Source: an uncultured Erythrobacter sp.
GTDB lineage: Bacteria; Pseudomonadota; Alphaproteobacteria; Sphingomonadales; Sphingomonadaceae
Reading direction: 5' to 3'
Length of the DNA stretch: 64,000 nucleotides
NCBI GenBank assembly: GCA_947501005.1
Contig: CANMTU010000001.1
Span: forward strand, 2,907,201 to 2,971,200
The notes below the pieces were generated by a model that saw only the letters and a program-made list of their open reading frames with translations, did no database searches and had not been told where the DNA came from. The translations under genes and the position numbers were made by a program. Below are positions 1 through 9,671 of the stretch, in pieces (the stretch's first letter is position 1; the number at the start of each line of letters is the position of its first letter).

Positions 1-36
1 CTGGCAAGCGGGTGCAATTCTGCTACCTGTCCCCCG

Positions 37-1359
37 GTGACACCCTTTCCCTGGATCGACCTTTTCGTCATCGCCGGCCTCATCCTGCTCAACGGCGTCT
101 TCGCCATGAGCGAGCTGGCGATCGTCTCGGCCCGCACGGCGCAATTGCAATCGGCCAGCCAGAAGGGCAGCGCCGGGGCAGAGGTCGCGCTGGGGCTGGC
201 CGCCGATCCGGGCAAGTTTCTCTCGACGGTGCAGATCGGCATCACCCTGATCGGGATCATCGCCGGTGCCTATTCCGGCGCAAGTCTCGGCGGGCCGGTC
301 GGTGAGCGTCTTGCGAGCGTCGGCGTCCCGGCGGAATGGGCACCCGAAGCTGGATTTGCGCTGGTCATCGCGCTGACGACCTATTTCAACCTCGTGATCG
401 GGGAACTCGTGCCCAAGCAGGTCGCGCTGCGTGTCGCGGTGCCGATCGCGATCCTGATGGCGCGCCCGATGGCCCTGCTGGCTAGAGTCGCCGCGCCGCT
501 GGTCTGGTTGCTCAACACCTCGTCGGGCGCACTGATCCGGCTGCTCGGCGTGCGGCCCGCCGGCCAGAGCTCGGTCAGTGCGGAAGAACTGCACATGCTG
601 TTCGCCGAGGCGACGCGGCACGGCGTGATCGAACACGAACAGCACCAGATGCTGGCGGGCGTGGTGCGGCTGGCGCAGCGGCCCGTCCGCGAAGTGATGA
701 CCCCGCGAACCGAAGTCGACTGGCTCGACCTCGATGCGGACGAGGAGGCCCTGCGGACGGCGATCGAATCGACCCCGCATTCCCTCCTGCCGGTCGCGCA
801 GGGCACGGCCGACAAGGTGGTCGGGATCGTCAAGGTGCGCGACATTCTGGCGGCGCAGGTCGCGGGCGCACCGATCCGGCTCGAGGCGATGATGAAGAAG
901 GCCGAGGTCGTTCCCGACCAGCTCGACGCGGTCGATGCCCTGCGCGTCCTGCAGCAGGCCGAGATCCCGATGGCGATGGTGCACGACGAATACGGCCATC
1001 TCGACGGGATCGTCACCCCGGTCGACCTGCTGATGGCGCTGGTGGGCGATTTCGCCAGCGATCAGGACCCGGACGATGCGCCCGGTATCGTCGAGCGCGA
1101 GAACGGCTCGCTGCTCATTTCCGGGTCGCTATCGGCCGATGTTCTCGCCGATCGCCTGTCGCTGCATTACGGGGACGACCGCGAATTCGCGACCGCCGCC
1201 GGCTTCGCCCTCGCCGTGCTCAAGAAACTGCCGCAGGAAGGCGAGTATTTCGAAGAGCAGGGCTGGCGCTTCGAAGTGGTCGACATGGACGGGCGCCGGA
1301 TCGACAAATTGCTCGTCGAGGCGGTCGACCCGCCGCAGCAGAACGCGGGCGCGGAGTAG
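37..1359 (+). CDS. Hemolysin/CorC-family membrane protein (CNNM transmembrane + CBS pair + CorC_HlyC domain)
   Basis: 440-aa ORF (GTG start) with N-terminal hydrophobic segments, 'REVMTPRTEVDWLD' CBS-type region and C-terminal CorC-like segment. Confidence 0.88.
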   Translation: MTPFPWIDLFVIAGLILLNGVFAMSELAIVSARTAQLQSASQKGSAGAEVALGLAADPGKFLSTVQIGITLIGIIAGAYSGASLGGPVGERLASVGVPAEWAPEAGFALVIALTTYFNLVIGELVPKQVALRVAVPIAILMARPMALLARVAAPLVWLLNTSSGALIRLLGVRPAGQSSVSAEELHMLFAEATRHGVIEHEQHQMLAGVVRLAQRPVREVMTPRTEVDWLDLDADEEALRTAIESTPHSLLPVAQGTADKVVGIVKVRDILAAQVAGAPIRLEAMMKKAEVVPDQLDAVDALRVLQQAEIPMAMVHDEYGHLDGIVTPVDLLMALVGDFASDQDPDDAPGIVERENGSLLISGSLSADVLADRLSLHYGDDREFATAAGFALAVLKKLPQEGEYFEEQGWRFEVVDMDGRRIDKLLVEAVDPPQQNAGAE

Positions 1360-1395
1360 TCGACGCGCGCCCTGGCCGCAGCCGGGGCAAGCGCT

Positions 1396-1806
1396 TCAAT
1401 TGGGAATGGTCGCCTGCGCGCTCGCGCCGTCGCCCTCTGGCGCGGCCACGATATCGCGCGTAACCCGGCCCTTGGCGACCGTATTGGTCCCGGCATCGCC
1501 CGCGCCGCTGCGGATGCCCGGATCGGCGGCGCCGGCCCGGTCGATCACGCCGCTTTCCACGCCGCTGCGCTGCGCCGGACCGCCGAACAACACGTCGAGC
1601 GCCTGATCCGAAGCCGTGCCTTCCGTGGGGCGCGGTGCGCCGGGGGCAGGCGGCACGAGGTTGAAATCGGGCGGCACCACAAGCGGCGCCTGCCGCTGCA
1701 CCGCGAATTCATCGGGCCGCTCGCGGTTGAGGAAGCCCCCGCTGCCGCAACCGGCAAGCGAGGCGGCGGACCCTGCGACGAGGGCGAGGCGGGTAAGGGT
1801 GTTCAT
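1396..1806 (-). CDS. DUF3035-like lipoprotein (secreted hypothetical)
   Basis: Internal start MNTLTRLALVAGSAASLAGCGSGG gives lipobox LAGC; directly downstream of lspA. Confidence 0.65.
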   Translation of the reverse strand: MNTLTRLALVAGSAASLAGCGSGGFLNRERPDEFAVQRQAPLVVPPDFNLVPPAPGAPRPTEGTASDQALDVLFGGPAQRSGVESGVIDRAGAADPGIRSGAGDAGTNTVAKGRVTRDIVAAPEGDGASAQATIPN

Positions 1807-2342
1807 AGCTTGGTCTCCGCGGGGTCGGCCGGTTTGCCCTGCACCACATGGTCGGCGTCCTTGTCGCGCATCAGGAACGCGCGGGCAAGAATGACGACGA
1901 CACCAATGGTGATCGCGGCATCGGCGATATTGAAGATGAGGAACGGGCGAAACTCGCCGAAATGCAGATCGGCGTAATCGATCACGTAACCGAGTTCGAA
2001 CCGGTCCCTGATATTTCCGAGCGCCCCTCCCAGGATCAGCGCCAGGCCGAGAATATCGCCGAGCTTGCTTTCGCGCAGCATCCAGATGTTGACGACGAGG
2101 GCGATACCGGCCGTGACCAGCACCAGCAGCCAGCGCGCTTCCATGCTGGTCGCCTCGAACATGCCGAGCGAAACGCCGAAATTCTGCGTCCACCGCAGGT
2201 CGAAGAAGGGCAGCAGGTCGATCACCCCGCGATCGCGCAGGCGCAGCGTCCAGGTGACGTGCCACTTCACCCACTGGTCCACGGCGAAGATGACGAGCGC
2301 GAGCGCGAGCCCGATCACCCGGTTGCGCGCGGCGAGGCTCAT
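1803..2342 (-). CDS. lspA: Signal peptidase II (prolipoprotein peptidase)
   Basis: MSLAARNRVIGLALALVIFAVDQWVKW...GGALGNIRDR...VIDYADLHFGEFRPFLIFNIADAAITIG: LspA catalytic Asp motifs. Confidence 0.95.
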   Translation of the reverse strand: MSLAARNRVIGLALALVIFAVDQWVKWHVTWTLRLRDRGVIDLLPFFDLRWTQNFGVSLGMFEATSMEARWLLVLVTAGIALVVNIWMLRESKLGDILGLALILGGALGNIRDRFELGYVIDYADLHFGEFRPFLIFNIADAAITIGVVVILARAFLMRDKDADHVVQGKPADPAETKL

Positions 2343-5257
2343 GCGGCGGCGTCCAATTCGGCCACCGCGCTTTCGCAGCGGTCGCACAGCGCGCCGTCCT
2401 CCGGCACGGAGGGCAACAGGCGCCAGCAGCGGCCGCATTTGGCCTCCGAAGAACGGGTGACGGTCACCGTGTCGCTATCGGAGCGGGTGACTGACGCGGT
2501 GATGAACAGTTCGGCGAGGTCCGCATCGCTGAACCCTTCCGGCACGGCGGCAGCGGGGACGGTGACGGCGGCCTCGTTGCTAGAGCGGATGGTCTTGTCG
2601 CGCCGCAGCGGCTCGATCGCCTCGGTCACCCGCTCGCGCAATTCGCGCAGGCGTGCCCAGCGCGCGCCGTCGGCGGTGACGCCGGGCACTTGCGGCCATT
2701 CGAGCAGGTGGACGCTGCCGCCCCCCTCGACATCGGCCGGATAGCGCGTGGTCCATACCTCCTCCGCCGTGAACACCAGCACCGGCGCGGCATAGCGGAC
2801 CAGCGAGTGAAACAGGATATCGAGCACGGTGCGGTAGGCGTTGCGGCGAGTCGAATCCGGCCCGTCGCAATAGAGCGCGTCCTTGCGGATATCGAAGAAG
2901 AAGGCCGAAAGGTCCTCGTTGCAGAAATCGACGAGGCTGCGGATATAGGCGTCGAAATCATAGGTCTCGATCGCGGCGCGCAGCTTGCCGTCGAGCTCGG
3001 CGAGCAGGGCGAGGATATAGACCTCCAGCTCCGGAATCTCGCCCGCATCGCCCATGTCGCCCACGAACCCGTCGAGCGCGCCGAGCAGATAGCGGAAGGT
3101 GTTGCGCAGGCGGCGATACTGGTCACCGACACCCTTGAGGATCTCATCCCCGATCCGGTGATCCTCGGTGTAGTCGACCGAGAGGGCCCACAGGCGAATG
3201 ATGTCGGCCCCGTATTGCTCCATGATCTTGAGCGGATCGATGGTGTTGCCGAGGCTCTTCGACATCTTCTTGCCGTCGCTCGCCATGGTGAAGCCGTGAG
3301 TCAGCACGGCGTCATAGGGCGCGCGGCCGCGGGTGGCGCAGCTTTCGAGCAGGGAGGACTGGAACCAGCCGCGATGCTGATCGCTGCCTTCGAGATAGAG
3401 ATCGGCAGGCCAGCGCAGCGCCGGCCAGCGCCCGCTTTCCAGCGTGAAGGCATGGGTGCAGCCGCTGTCGAACCACACGTCGAGAATGTCGGTGACCATC
3501 TCGAATTCTTGCCCGTCGTGGTCCGCGCCGAGGAATTCGGCCTTGCGGCTTTCCACCCACGCATCGACCCCGTCCTGCCGGATCGCCTCGACCACGCGGG
3601 CATTCACCGACGGGTCTTGCAAATAGCTGCCGTCGGGCCGCACGAACAGCGTGATCGGCACGCCCCAGGCGCGCTGGCGGCTGAGCACCCAGTCGGGCCG
3701 CCCCTCGACCATCGAGCCGATGCGGCGGCGGCCTTTTTCGGGATAGAACTTCACCCGCTCGATTTCGGCGAGGGCGCGCTCCCTCAACGTCATCCCAGCG
3801 GATGCTGGGATTTGGTCGTGGCCGGGAGAGACCCCAGCATTCGCTGGGGTGACGGCTAAAGGCTTGTCCATCGGCACGAACCATTGCGGCGTGCAGCGGT
3901 AGATGATCTTCGCTTTCGAGCGCCACGAATGCGGGTAGGAATGCTGATAGTCGTCGGAGGCCGAAAGCAGCGCGCCCGCCTCGCGCAAATCCGAGCAGAT
4001 CGGGCCATCGGGCGCATTGAAGGGCTTGTTGATGACGCTGCGCCGCCGCTCATCCGATCCGCCCAGCCACGGCCAGTCGTCGCGATAGCGCCCGTCGTCC
4101 ATCACCGCGAAGACCGGCTCGATCCCGTATTCGCGGCACAGCAGGAAATCGTCCTCGCCATGGTCGGGCGACATGTGGACGAGGCCCGTACCGCTGTCGG
4201 TGGTGACGAAATCGCCGGGCAGCATGGGGCGCGGCTTGGCGTAGAACCCGCCGAGGTGGTGCATCGGGTGGCGGGCGAGGGTGCCGGCTAGATCGGAGCC
4301 TTTGCCTGACCACTCATCGAGATTTACCAAAGTCTGGTTCGTCTCACGCAGACGGTTGTTCAAATCTGCGATGATAGCTTTGTCGTCTGCTATCAGAACG
4401 GCGTTGCCTTCGCCTTCTACATAATGCGCATCAGTCAATTCTGAGCGATTGATAGGCAATGGTTGGACGCGAAAAACACGATATTTGTGCTCCGGCCCAT
4501 AAGCCAAAGCCTGATTGACCGGGATCGTCCACGGCGTGGTCGTCCAGATTACCGCATGCGCGCCGACCAGTTCCTTAATCGGCGATTCCACGATCTCGAA
4601 CGCCACGTCGATCTGGGTCGAGGTGATGTCCTCGTACTCGACCTCCGCCTCGGCCAGCGCGGTTTCTTCCACTGGCGACCACATCACCGGCTTCGAGCCG
4701 CGATAGAGGTTGCCGGCTTCGGCGAACTTCATCAGCTCGGCCACGATGGTCGCCTCGCTGTCGAACTGCATCGTCAGGTAGGGATTGTCGAAATCCGCCA
4801 TCAAACCGAGGCGCTTCAACTGGTCGCGCTGCACATCGACCCACTTGGCGGCGTATTCGCGGCATTCCTGCCGGAACTCGGCCGGCGGCACCTCTTTCTT
4901 GTCGCGCTTCTTCTTGCGGTACTGCTCTTCGACCTTCCATTCGATCGGCAGGCCGTGGCAGTCCCAGCCGGGCACGAAGGGCGCATCCTTGCCGAGCAGG
5001 GTCTGGCTGCGCACCACCATGTCCTTCAGGATGCGGTTCAGCGCGTGGCCGATATGCATGTCGCCATTGGCATAGGGCGGGCCGTCATGGAGGATGAACG
5101 TCTCGCGCCCCTCGCGCGCCGCGCGCAACTGCTCGTACAGTCCTTCGTCCTGCCAGCGCGCGAGAATGCCCGGCTCCTTCTGCGGAAGGCCGGCTTTCAT
5201 CGGGAAATCGGTCTTCGGCAGGAAGACCGTGTCTTTGTAGTCGCGCTGTTCTGACAT
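2339..5257 (-). CDS. ileS: Isoleucyl-tRNA synthetase
   Basis: 972 aa; 'DGPPYANGDMHIGHALN' HIGH motif, 'ASDGKKMSKSLGN' KMSKS motif, C-terminal Zn cysteines CGRCWR...CDRC. Confidence 0.97.
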   Translation of the reverse strand: MSEQRDYKDTVFLPKTDFPMKAGLPQKEPGILARWQDEGLYEQLRAAREGRETFILHDGPPYANGDMHIGHALNRILKDMVVRSQTLLGKDAPFVPGWDCHGLPIEWKVEEQYRKKKRDKKEVPPAEFRQECREYAAKWVDVQRDQLKRLGLMADFDNPYLTMQFDSEATIVAELMKFAEAGNLYRGSKPVMWSPVEETALAEAEVEYEDITSTQIDVAFEIVESPIKELVGAHAVIWTTTPWTIPVNQALAYGPEHKYRVFRVQPLPINRSELTDAHYVEGEGNAVLIADDKAIIADLNNRLRETNQTLVNLDEWSGKGSDLAGTLARHPMHHLGGFYAKPRPMLPGDFVTTDSGTGLVHMSPDHGEDDFLLCREYGIEPVFAVMDDGRYRDDWPWLGGSDERRRSVINKPFNAPDGPICSDLREAGALLSASDDYQHSYPHSWRSKAKIIYRCTPQWFVPMDKPLAVTPANAGVSPGHDQIPASAGMTLRERALAEIERVKFYPEKGRRRIGSMVEGRPDWVLSRQRAWGVPITLFVRPDGSYLQDPSVNARVVEAIRQDGVDAWVESRKAEFLGADHDGQEFEMVTDILDVWFDSGCTHAFTLESGRWPALRWPADLYLEGSDQHRGWFQSSLLESCATRGRAPYDAVLTHGFTMASDGKKMSKSLGNTIDPLKIMEQYGADIIRLWALSVDYTEDHRIGDEILKGVGDQYRRLRNTFRYLLGALDGFVGDMGDAGEIPELEVYILALLAELDGKLRAAIETYDFDAYIRSLVDFCNEDLSAFFFDIRKDALYCDGPDSTRRNAYRTVLDILFHSLVRYAAPVLVFTAEEVWTTRYPADVEGGGSVHLLEWPQVPGVTADGARWARLRELRERVTEAIEPLRRDKTIRSSNEAAVTVPAAAVPEGFSDADLAELFITASVTRSDSDTVTVTRSSEAKCGRCWRLLPSVPEDGALCDRCESAVAELDAAA
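3788..3854. repeat. Imperfect palindromic element (RPE-like) inserted in frame inside ileS
   Basis: Arms 3788-3810 cgtcatcccagcggatgctggga and 3832-3854 ccccagcattcgctggggtgacg are reverse-complementary at 20/23 positions; translates to AVTPANAGVSPGHDQIPASAGMT. Confidence 0.85.
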
Positions 5258-5308
5258 ATTGCCGCGCGCCTTAGCCGCTTGGCGGCGCGCTGCAAAGAGA
5301 TGTGACGG

Positions 5309-6241
5309 TCAGCCTCGCGCCAACAGCCGCCGCGCCTCGGCGCAATCGCGCTCCATTTGCGCGGTCAGCGCGTCGAGACTGTCGAACTTCGCCTCGCCGC
5401 GCAGGAAATGATGGAAGGCGACCTCGATCTCCTGTCCGTAGAGATCGCCGGAAAAGTCGAAGAAATAAGGTTCGAGCAATTCCTTGGGCGGCTCGAATTG
5501 CGGGCGCACGCCGATATTGGCCGCGCCCTGCAATTCCGCGCCGGTCGCGAGGATGCGGCCCGTCACGGCGTAAATGCCGTATTGTGGGCGCAGATAGGAT
5601 TCGAGCGTCAGATTGGCGGTGGGATAACCGATGGCGCGTCCGCGCTTGTCGCCATGTTCGACCACGCCGCGAATGGCGAAGGGGCGAGTGAGCAGGCGCG
5701 CAGCCTCCTGCGGATCGCCCTGGCGCAAGGCATCGCGCACCCGGCTGGAGCTGACCGGCGTGCCCCCGTCCATCACCGGCGGCACGGTGCGCGCCGCGAT
5801 GCCCGCCTGTTGTCCAAGCGTTTCCAGCACCTCGCGATTGCCGCCGCGACCCTTGCCGAAGGTAAAATCCTCGCCCGTCACCACGCCCGCCGCGCCGAGC
5901 CGTTCGCCGAGCAGGCCGAGCACGAACTCCTCCGCCGTGGTGTTGGCCAGTGCGGCGTCGAAATGGAACACCAGCATCGCGGTCGCCCCTGCGGCGAGGT
6001 AGAGCTCCTGCCGCTGCTCCAGCGTGGTCAGGCGAAACGGTTCGGCATCCGGGCGGAAATAGCGCACCGGATGCGGATCGAAGGTCGCGATGATCGAGGG
6101 GCGGCCCTCCGCATGCGCCCATTCAATCGCCTCGCGCGCCACCGCCTGATGCCCGAGATGGAACCCGTCGAAATTGCCGAGCGCGACGATCGCACCGCGC
6201 AAGGGCGGCGAGAGCGGCTCGCGGTGGTCGAGGAACCTCAT
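5309..6241 (-). CDS. ribF: Bifunctional riboflavin kinase/FAD synthetase
   Basis: MRFLDHREPLSPPLRGAIVALGNFDGFHLGHQAV...GDKRGRAIGYPTANL. Confidence 0.95.
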   Translation of the reverse strand: MRFLDHREPLSPPLRGAIVALGNFDGFHLGHQAVAREAIEWAHAEGRPSIIATFDPHPVRYFRPDAEPFRLTTLEQRQELYLAAGATAMLVFHFDAALANTTAEEFVLGLLGERLGAAGVVTGEDFTFGKGRGGNREVLETLGQQAGIAARTVPPVMDGGTPVSSSRVRDALRQGDPQEAARLLTRPFAIRGVVEHGDKRGRAIGYPTANLTLESYLRPQYGIYAVTGRILATGAELQGAANIGVRPQFEPPKELLEPYFFDFSGDLYGQEIEVAFHHFLRGEAKFDSLDALTAQMERDCAEARRLLARG

Positions 6242-6741
6242 GCCGATGCCGCGCCGATGCGGCGATAGGTGAGGAAGGAGTAGGCGGGGGCATCCCCTTC
6301 TGCGGCAAAGTCCGCCTGCGCCGCACTGTCCCATTCCGGGCCGAGCGCGGGCATGAAAACGTCGCCGTCGAAATCAGCGTGGATCTGGGTGAGTTCGACC
6401 CGGTCCGATCGCGGCAGGAACACATCGAAGATCGCCGCCCCGCCGATCACCGCGATCTCGCCCTTATCGTTGCCTTCACCGGCCCGCGCCAGCGCCTCGT
6501 CCACCGAGCGGACATGCTCGGCGCCCTGCGAATCCCACCGTTCGCGCCGGGTGAGGACGATGTGGCGGCGTCCGGGCAGGAGGCCGGGCAGACTTTCGAA
6601 GGTCTTGCGGCCCATGATCATCGGCTTGCCCATCGTGAGCTGCTTGAACCGCTTGAGATCGGCGGGCAGGTGCCAGGGCAGGATGCCGTTCCGGCCGATG
6701 GCGCCGTTGGCGGCCCGCGCATAGATGCAGAACACGCTCAT
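6238..6741 (-). CDS. folA: Dihydrofolate reductase
   Basis: ANGAIGRNGILPWHLPADLKRFKQLTMGKPMIMGRKTFESLPG. Confidence 0.96.
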   Translation of the reverse strand: MSVFCIYARAANGAIGRNGILPWHLPADLKRFKQLTMGKPMIMGRKTFESLPGLLPGRRHIVLTRRERWDSQGAEHVRSVDEALARAGEGNDKGEIAVIGGAAIFDVFLPRSDRVELTQIHADFDGDVFMPALGPEWDSAAQADFAAEGDAPAYSFLTYRRIGAASA

Positions 6742-7796
6742 GCTCGCGTCAGCCGGGTGACGTGGCCCATCTTGCGCCCCTCGCGGATGTCACGCTTGCC
6801 GTAATCGTGGAGGTGGGTGTCGCCGGTACCCAGCAAAGTGTGCGCAGTCTCGATATCGGCGCCAAGGATGTTGTGCATCTCGACTTTGCCGGCGACGGTC
6901 CGCGTGTCGCCCAGCGGCAGGCCGGCGACGGCGCGGATGTGGTTCTCGAACTGGCTGGTGGCCGCGCCCTCGATCGTCCAGTGGCCCGAATTGTGGACGC
7001 GGGGGGCCATCTCGTTGAACACCGGTCCATCGGCCGTGGCGAAGAATTCCAGCGTCAGCACGCCGACATAGCCGAGCCTGTCCGCGACCTTCTCCGCCAA
7101 TTCCCGGGCCTCGCCGATTTGCGCCGCGATCTGCGGCCCGGCGGGGTGGCGCGAGGCGGAGAGGATACCGCCCTGGTGGACGTTGCGGGTGGAATCCCAC
7201 ACCCGCATCTCACCATCCTGCCCGCGCACCAGCACGACCGAGAATTCCGCCGCGAACGTCACGAAGCCTTCGAGGATCGTCGGCGCATCGGGCAGGTCGA
7301 GCGCGGCCGCGTCGTCCGCCGAATGGAGGCGCCACTGGCCCTTGCCGTCATAGCCGTCGCGCCGGGTCTTGAGGATGGCGGGGGTGCCGATGGTTGCCAG
7401 CGCGGCGTCGAGATCGGCGCGGCTGTCGATCGGCGCATAGGGTGCGGTCCGCCCGCCCAGATCTTCGACGAAACGCTTTTCGTGCAACCGGTCCTGCGCG
7501 GTTTCGAGTGCGGCGGGCGGCGGGAAGATGCGGCCTTGCGGCATGGCGCGGGCGGAGGCGACGGGCACGTTCTCGAACTCCCACGTCACGACGTCGCAGC
7601 GGGCTGCGAAATCGGCGAGCGCGACTTCATCGTCCCACGCGGCGGTCACGAACTCGGCGCAGAGCGGCGCGGCGACGTTGTCGCCCTCCGGCGCATAACC
7701 GATGCAGCGATAGCCGAGCGGAGCCGCCGCCGCCGCCATCATCCGGCCAAGCTGCCCGCCGCCGAATATGCCGATAGTGGAACCGCGTTTCAGCAA
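6738..7796 (-). CDS. purK: 5-(carboxyamino)imidazole ribonucleotide synthase
   Basis: TIGIFGGGQLGRMMAAAAAPLGY...ATP-grasp...MAPRVHNSGHWTIEGA. Confidence 0.96.
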   Translation of the reverse strand: MLKRGSTIGIFGGGQLGRMMAAAAAPLGYRCIGYAPEGDNVAAPLCAEFVTAAWDDEVALADFAARCDVVTWEFENVPVASARAMPQGRIFPPPAALETAQDRLHEKRFVEDLGGRTAPYAPIDSRADLDAALATIGTPAILKTRRDGYDGKGQWRLHSADDAAALDLPDAPTILEGFVTFAAEFSVVLVRGQDGEMRVWDSTRNVHQGGILSASRHPAGPQIAAQIGEARELAEKVADRLGYVGVLTLEFFATADGPVFNEMAPRVHNSGHWTIEGAATSQFENHIRAVAGLPLGDTRTVAGKVEMHNILGADIETAHTLLGTGDTHLHDYGKRDIREGRKMGHVTRLTRA

Positions 7797-7930
7797 GGCT
7801 GTCTCATCCTCCGTTCGCCCCGGGCTTGCCTGGGGCTGCTGTTCTTTCGGGGCTGGCGTTAGTAGGACGGGCAGGGCTTCGGCAAGGCTGGCCCGAATGG
7901 AGTTTCGGATTGCTTCGCGTTATTCGCGCG

Positions 7931-8413
7931 TCAATCCGCCGGCCGGTCCGCCACCCCGGCGCTGCGCGCCTGCCGCCATGCCTTCAGCCGCTGTGCAAGC
8001 GCCGCATCGGCATTGGCCAAGATCGCGGCGGCGAGCAGGCCGGCATTGGTCGCACCCGCCTCGCCGATCGCCAGCGTGCCGACCGGCACCCCGGCGGGCA
8101 TCTGCACGATGGACAGCAGGCTGTCCTGCCCCGACAGCGCTTTCGACTGCACCGGCACGCCCAGCACCGGGATATGCGTCAGCGCAGCGATCATGCCGGG
8201 CAGATGCGCCGCGCCGCCGGCGCCCGCGATGATGACGTGGATACCCTCGCCCTCGGCCGCACGCGCGAACTCGTACATCCGGTCGGGCGTGCGGTGGGCC
8301 GAGACGATCCGCACATCCGCCTCGACCGCCAGTTCGGCCAGCACGTCGGCGGCGCAACGCATGGTCGGCCAGTCGGACTGGCTGCCCATCACCACGGCGA
8401 CTCGTCCGGCCAT
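7931..8413 (-). CDS. purE: 5-(carboxyamino)imidazole ribonucleotide mutase
   Basis: [46 protein letters not shown]...[12 protein letters not shown]. Confidence 0.96.
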   Translation of the reverse strand: MAGRVAVVMGSQSDWPTMRCAADVLAELAVEADVRIVSAHRTPDRMYEFARAAEGEGIHVIIAGAGGAAHLPGMIAALTHIPVLGVPVQSKALSGQDSLLSIVQMPAGVPVGTLAIGEAGATNAGLLAAAILANADAALAQRLKAWRQARSAGVADRPAD

Positions 8414-8415
8414 GC

Positions 8416-9102
8416 TCAGCTGTCCTTGAGGTAGTAGCGCGTCCCCACCACCCGATCGCCTTCGAACTCGTAGATGATCGGCTGGCCGGTCGGGATCTCG
8501 AGGCCGGTGATCTCGTCGTCCGAGATGTTCGACAGGTGCTTCACCAGCGCGCGCAGGCTGTTGCCGTGCGCCGAGATGATGACCGTCTCGCCCTTGGCCA
8601 GTTCGGGCAGGATTTCGTTTTCCCAGTAGGGCAGCACCCGCTCCACCGTCAGCTTGAGGCTTTCGGCGGCGGGCACGTCGATCCCGGCATAGCGCGGGTC
8701 GTTCGCCAGATCGAACTCGCTGCCGCTTTCCAGCGACGGCGGCGGCACGTCGTAGCTGCGGCGCCAGATATGCACTTGCTCGTCGCCGTGCCTGTCGCGC
8801 GTCTGCTGCTTGTCGAGCCCGGTGAGGCCGCCATAATGCCGCTCGTTCAGATGCCAGTCGCGGCGGACCGGAATCCAGAGCCGGTCGCATTCTTCCAGCG
8901 CGATGTTCATCGTCTTGATCGCGCGTTTCTGCACGCTGGTGAAGGCAAGCGTGGGCAGCACGCCCCGTTCCTTCAGCAGGCGGCCCGCCTCCTGCGCTTC
9001 CGCGACGCCCTTTTCGGTCACGTCGACGTCCCACCAGCCGGTGAAGCGGTTGGCGAGGTTCCATTCGCTCTGGCCGTGGCGGATAAGGATCAGTTTGGTC
9101 AT
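8416..9102 (-). CDS. gpmA: 2,3-bisphosphoglycerate-dependent phosphoglycerate mutase
   Basis: [32 protein letters not shown]...[12 protein letters not shown]. Confidence 0.95.
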   Translation of the reverse strand: MTKLILIRHGQSEWNLANRFTGWWDVDVTEKGVAEAQEAGRLLKERGVLPTLAFTSVQKRAIKTMNIALEECDRLWIPVRRDWHLNERHYGGLTGLDKQQTRDRHGDEQVHIWRRSYDVPPPSLESGSEFDLANDPRYAGIDVPAAESLKLTVERVLPYWENEILPELAKGETVIISAHGNSLRALVKHLSNISDDEITGLEIPTGQPIIYEFEGDRVVGTRYYLKDS

Positions 9103-9136
9103 GAAGTCTCCGAAGGAGGGCGGGGAGCGGCGGGGG

Positions 9137-9277
9137 TTAGCTCTCGTCGCCCGGTTTGGAAAGCGCGCCGTCCGATTCGGTCAGCGCGCGGGTCTGCGAT
9201 TTGCGGCGGCGCAGGTTCTCGCGCAGCTTGGCGGCGAGGCGTTCCTCGCGCGTGGGGGTGCCATTTTCAGCGGTCAT
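9137..9277 (-). CDS. Small hypothetical protein (about 46 aa)
   Basis: Internal start [46 protein letters not shown]; basic, helical, adjacent to gpmA. Confidence 0.5.
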   Translation of the reverse strand: MTAENGTPTREERLAAKLRENLRRRKSQTRALTESDGALSKPGDES

Positions 9278-9387
9278 GCGTTTGCTTTCGCCAAAATCAC
9301 GCGCCGCTTCAAGCGAGAAGGTTGACTTTGTCGAGGCCTGCGCCAATAGCGCGCGCCTTCACCCCGCGGGCTTTCGCGGCGGTCGTT

Positions 9388-9462
9388 GCTGCTGTAGCTC
9401 AGTGGTAGAGCGCACCCTTGGTAAGGGTGAGGCCGGGAGTTCAATCCTCCCCAGCAGCACCA
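9388..9462 (+). tRNA. tRNA-Thr (anticodon GGT), CCA encoded
   Basis: GCTGCTGTAGCTCAGTGGTAGAGC-GCACCCTTGGTAAGGGTG-AGGCCGGGAGTTCAATCCTCCC-CAGCAGCACCA folds as cloverleaf; loop TTGGTAA. Confidence 0.95.
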
Positions 9463-9671
9463 TTTCTTCTTCGCCCGAGCATCGACACGCACGCACTCGG
9501 GCTTGCCGCCGAAGCTGCGCGCTGGTATTTGCTGCTGCGGTTTTCGGATGACGCGTTTCCGGTTAACGTGGGGCGTCGCGAGATCGGAGCAGACGTATTC
9601 CTGACATTGGCCGCACAAAGCGAAATCGGCGCGCGTTCTCCACACTTGCGGGGGCAAGCGTCGCGACCGGA

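Noticed and set aside
2690-5254. Long plus-strand ORFs (389 aa, 263 aa and others) opposite ileS
   Set aside because: Shadow ORFs of a GC-rich gene on the other strand; no family motifs and ileS is unambiguous.
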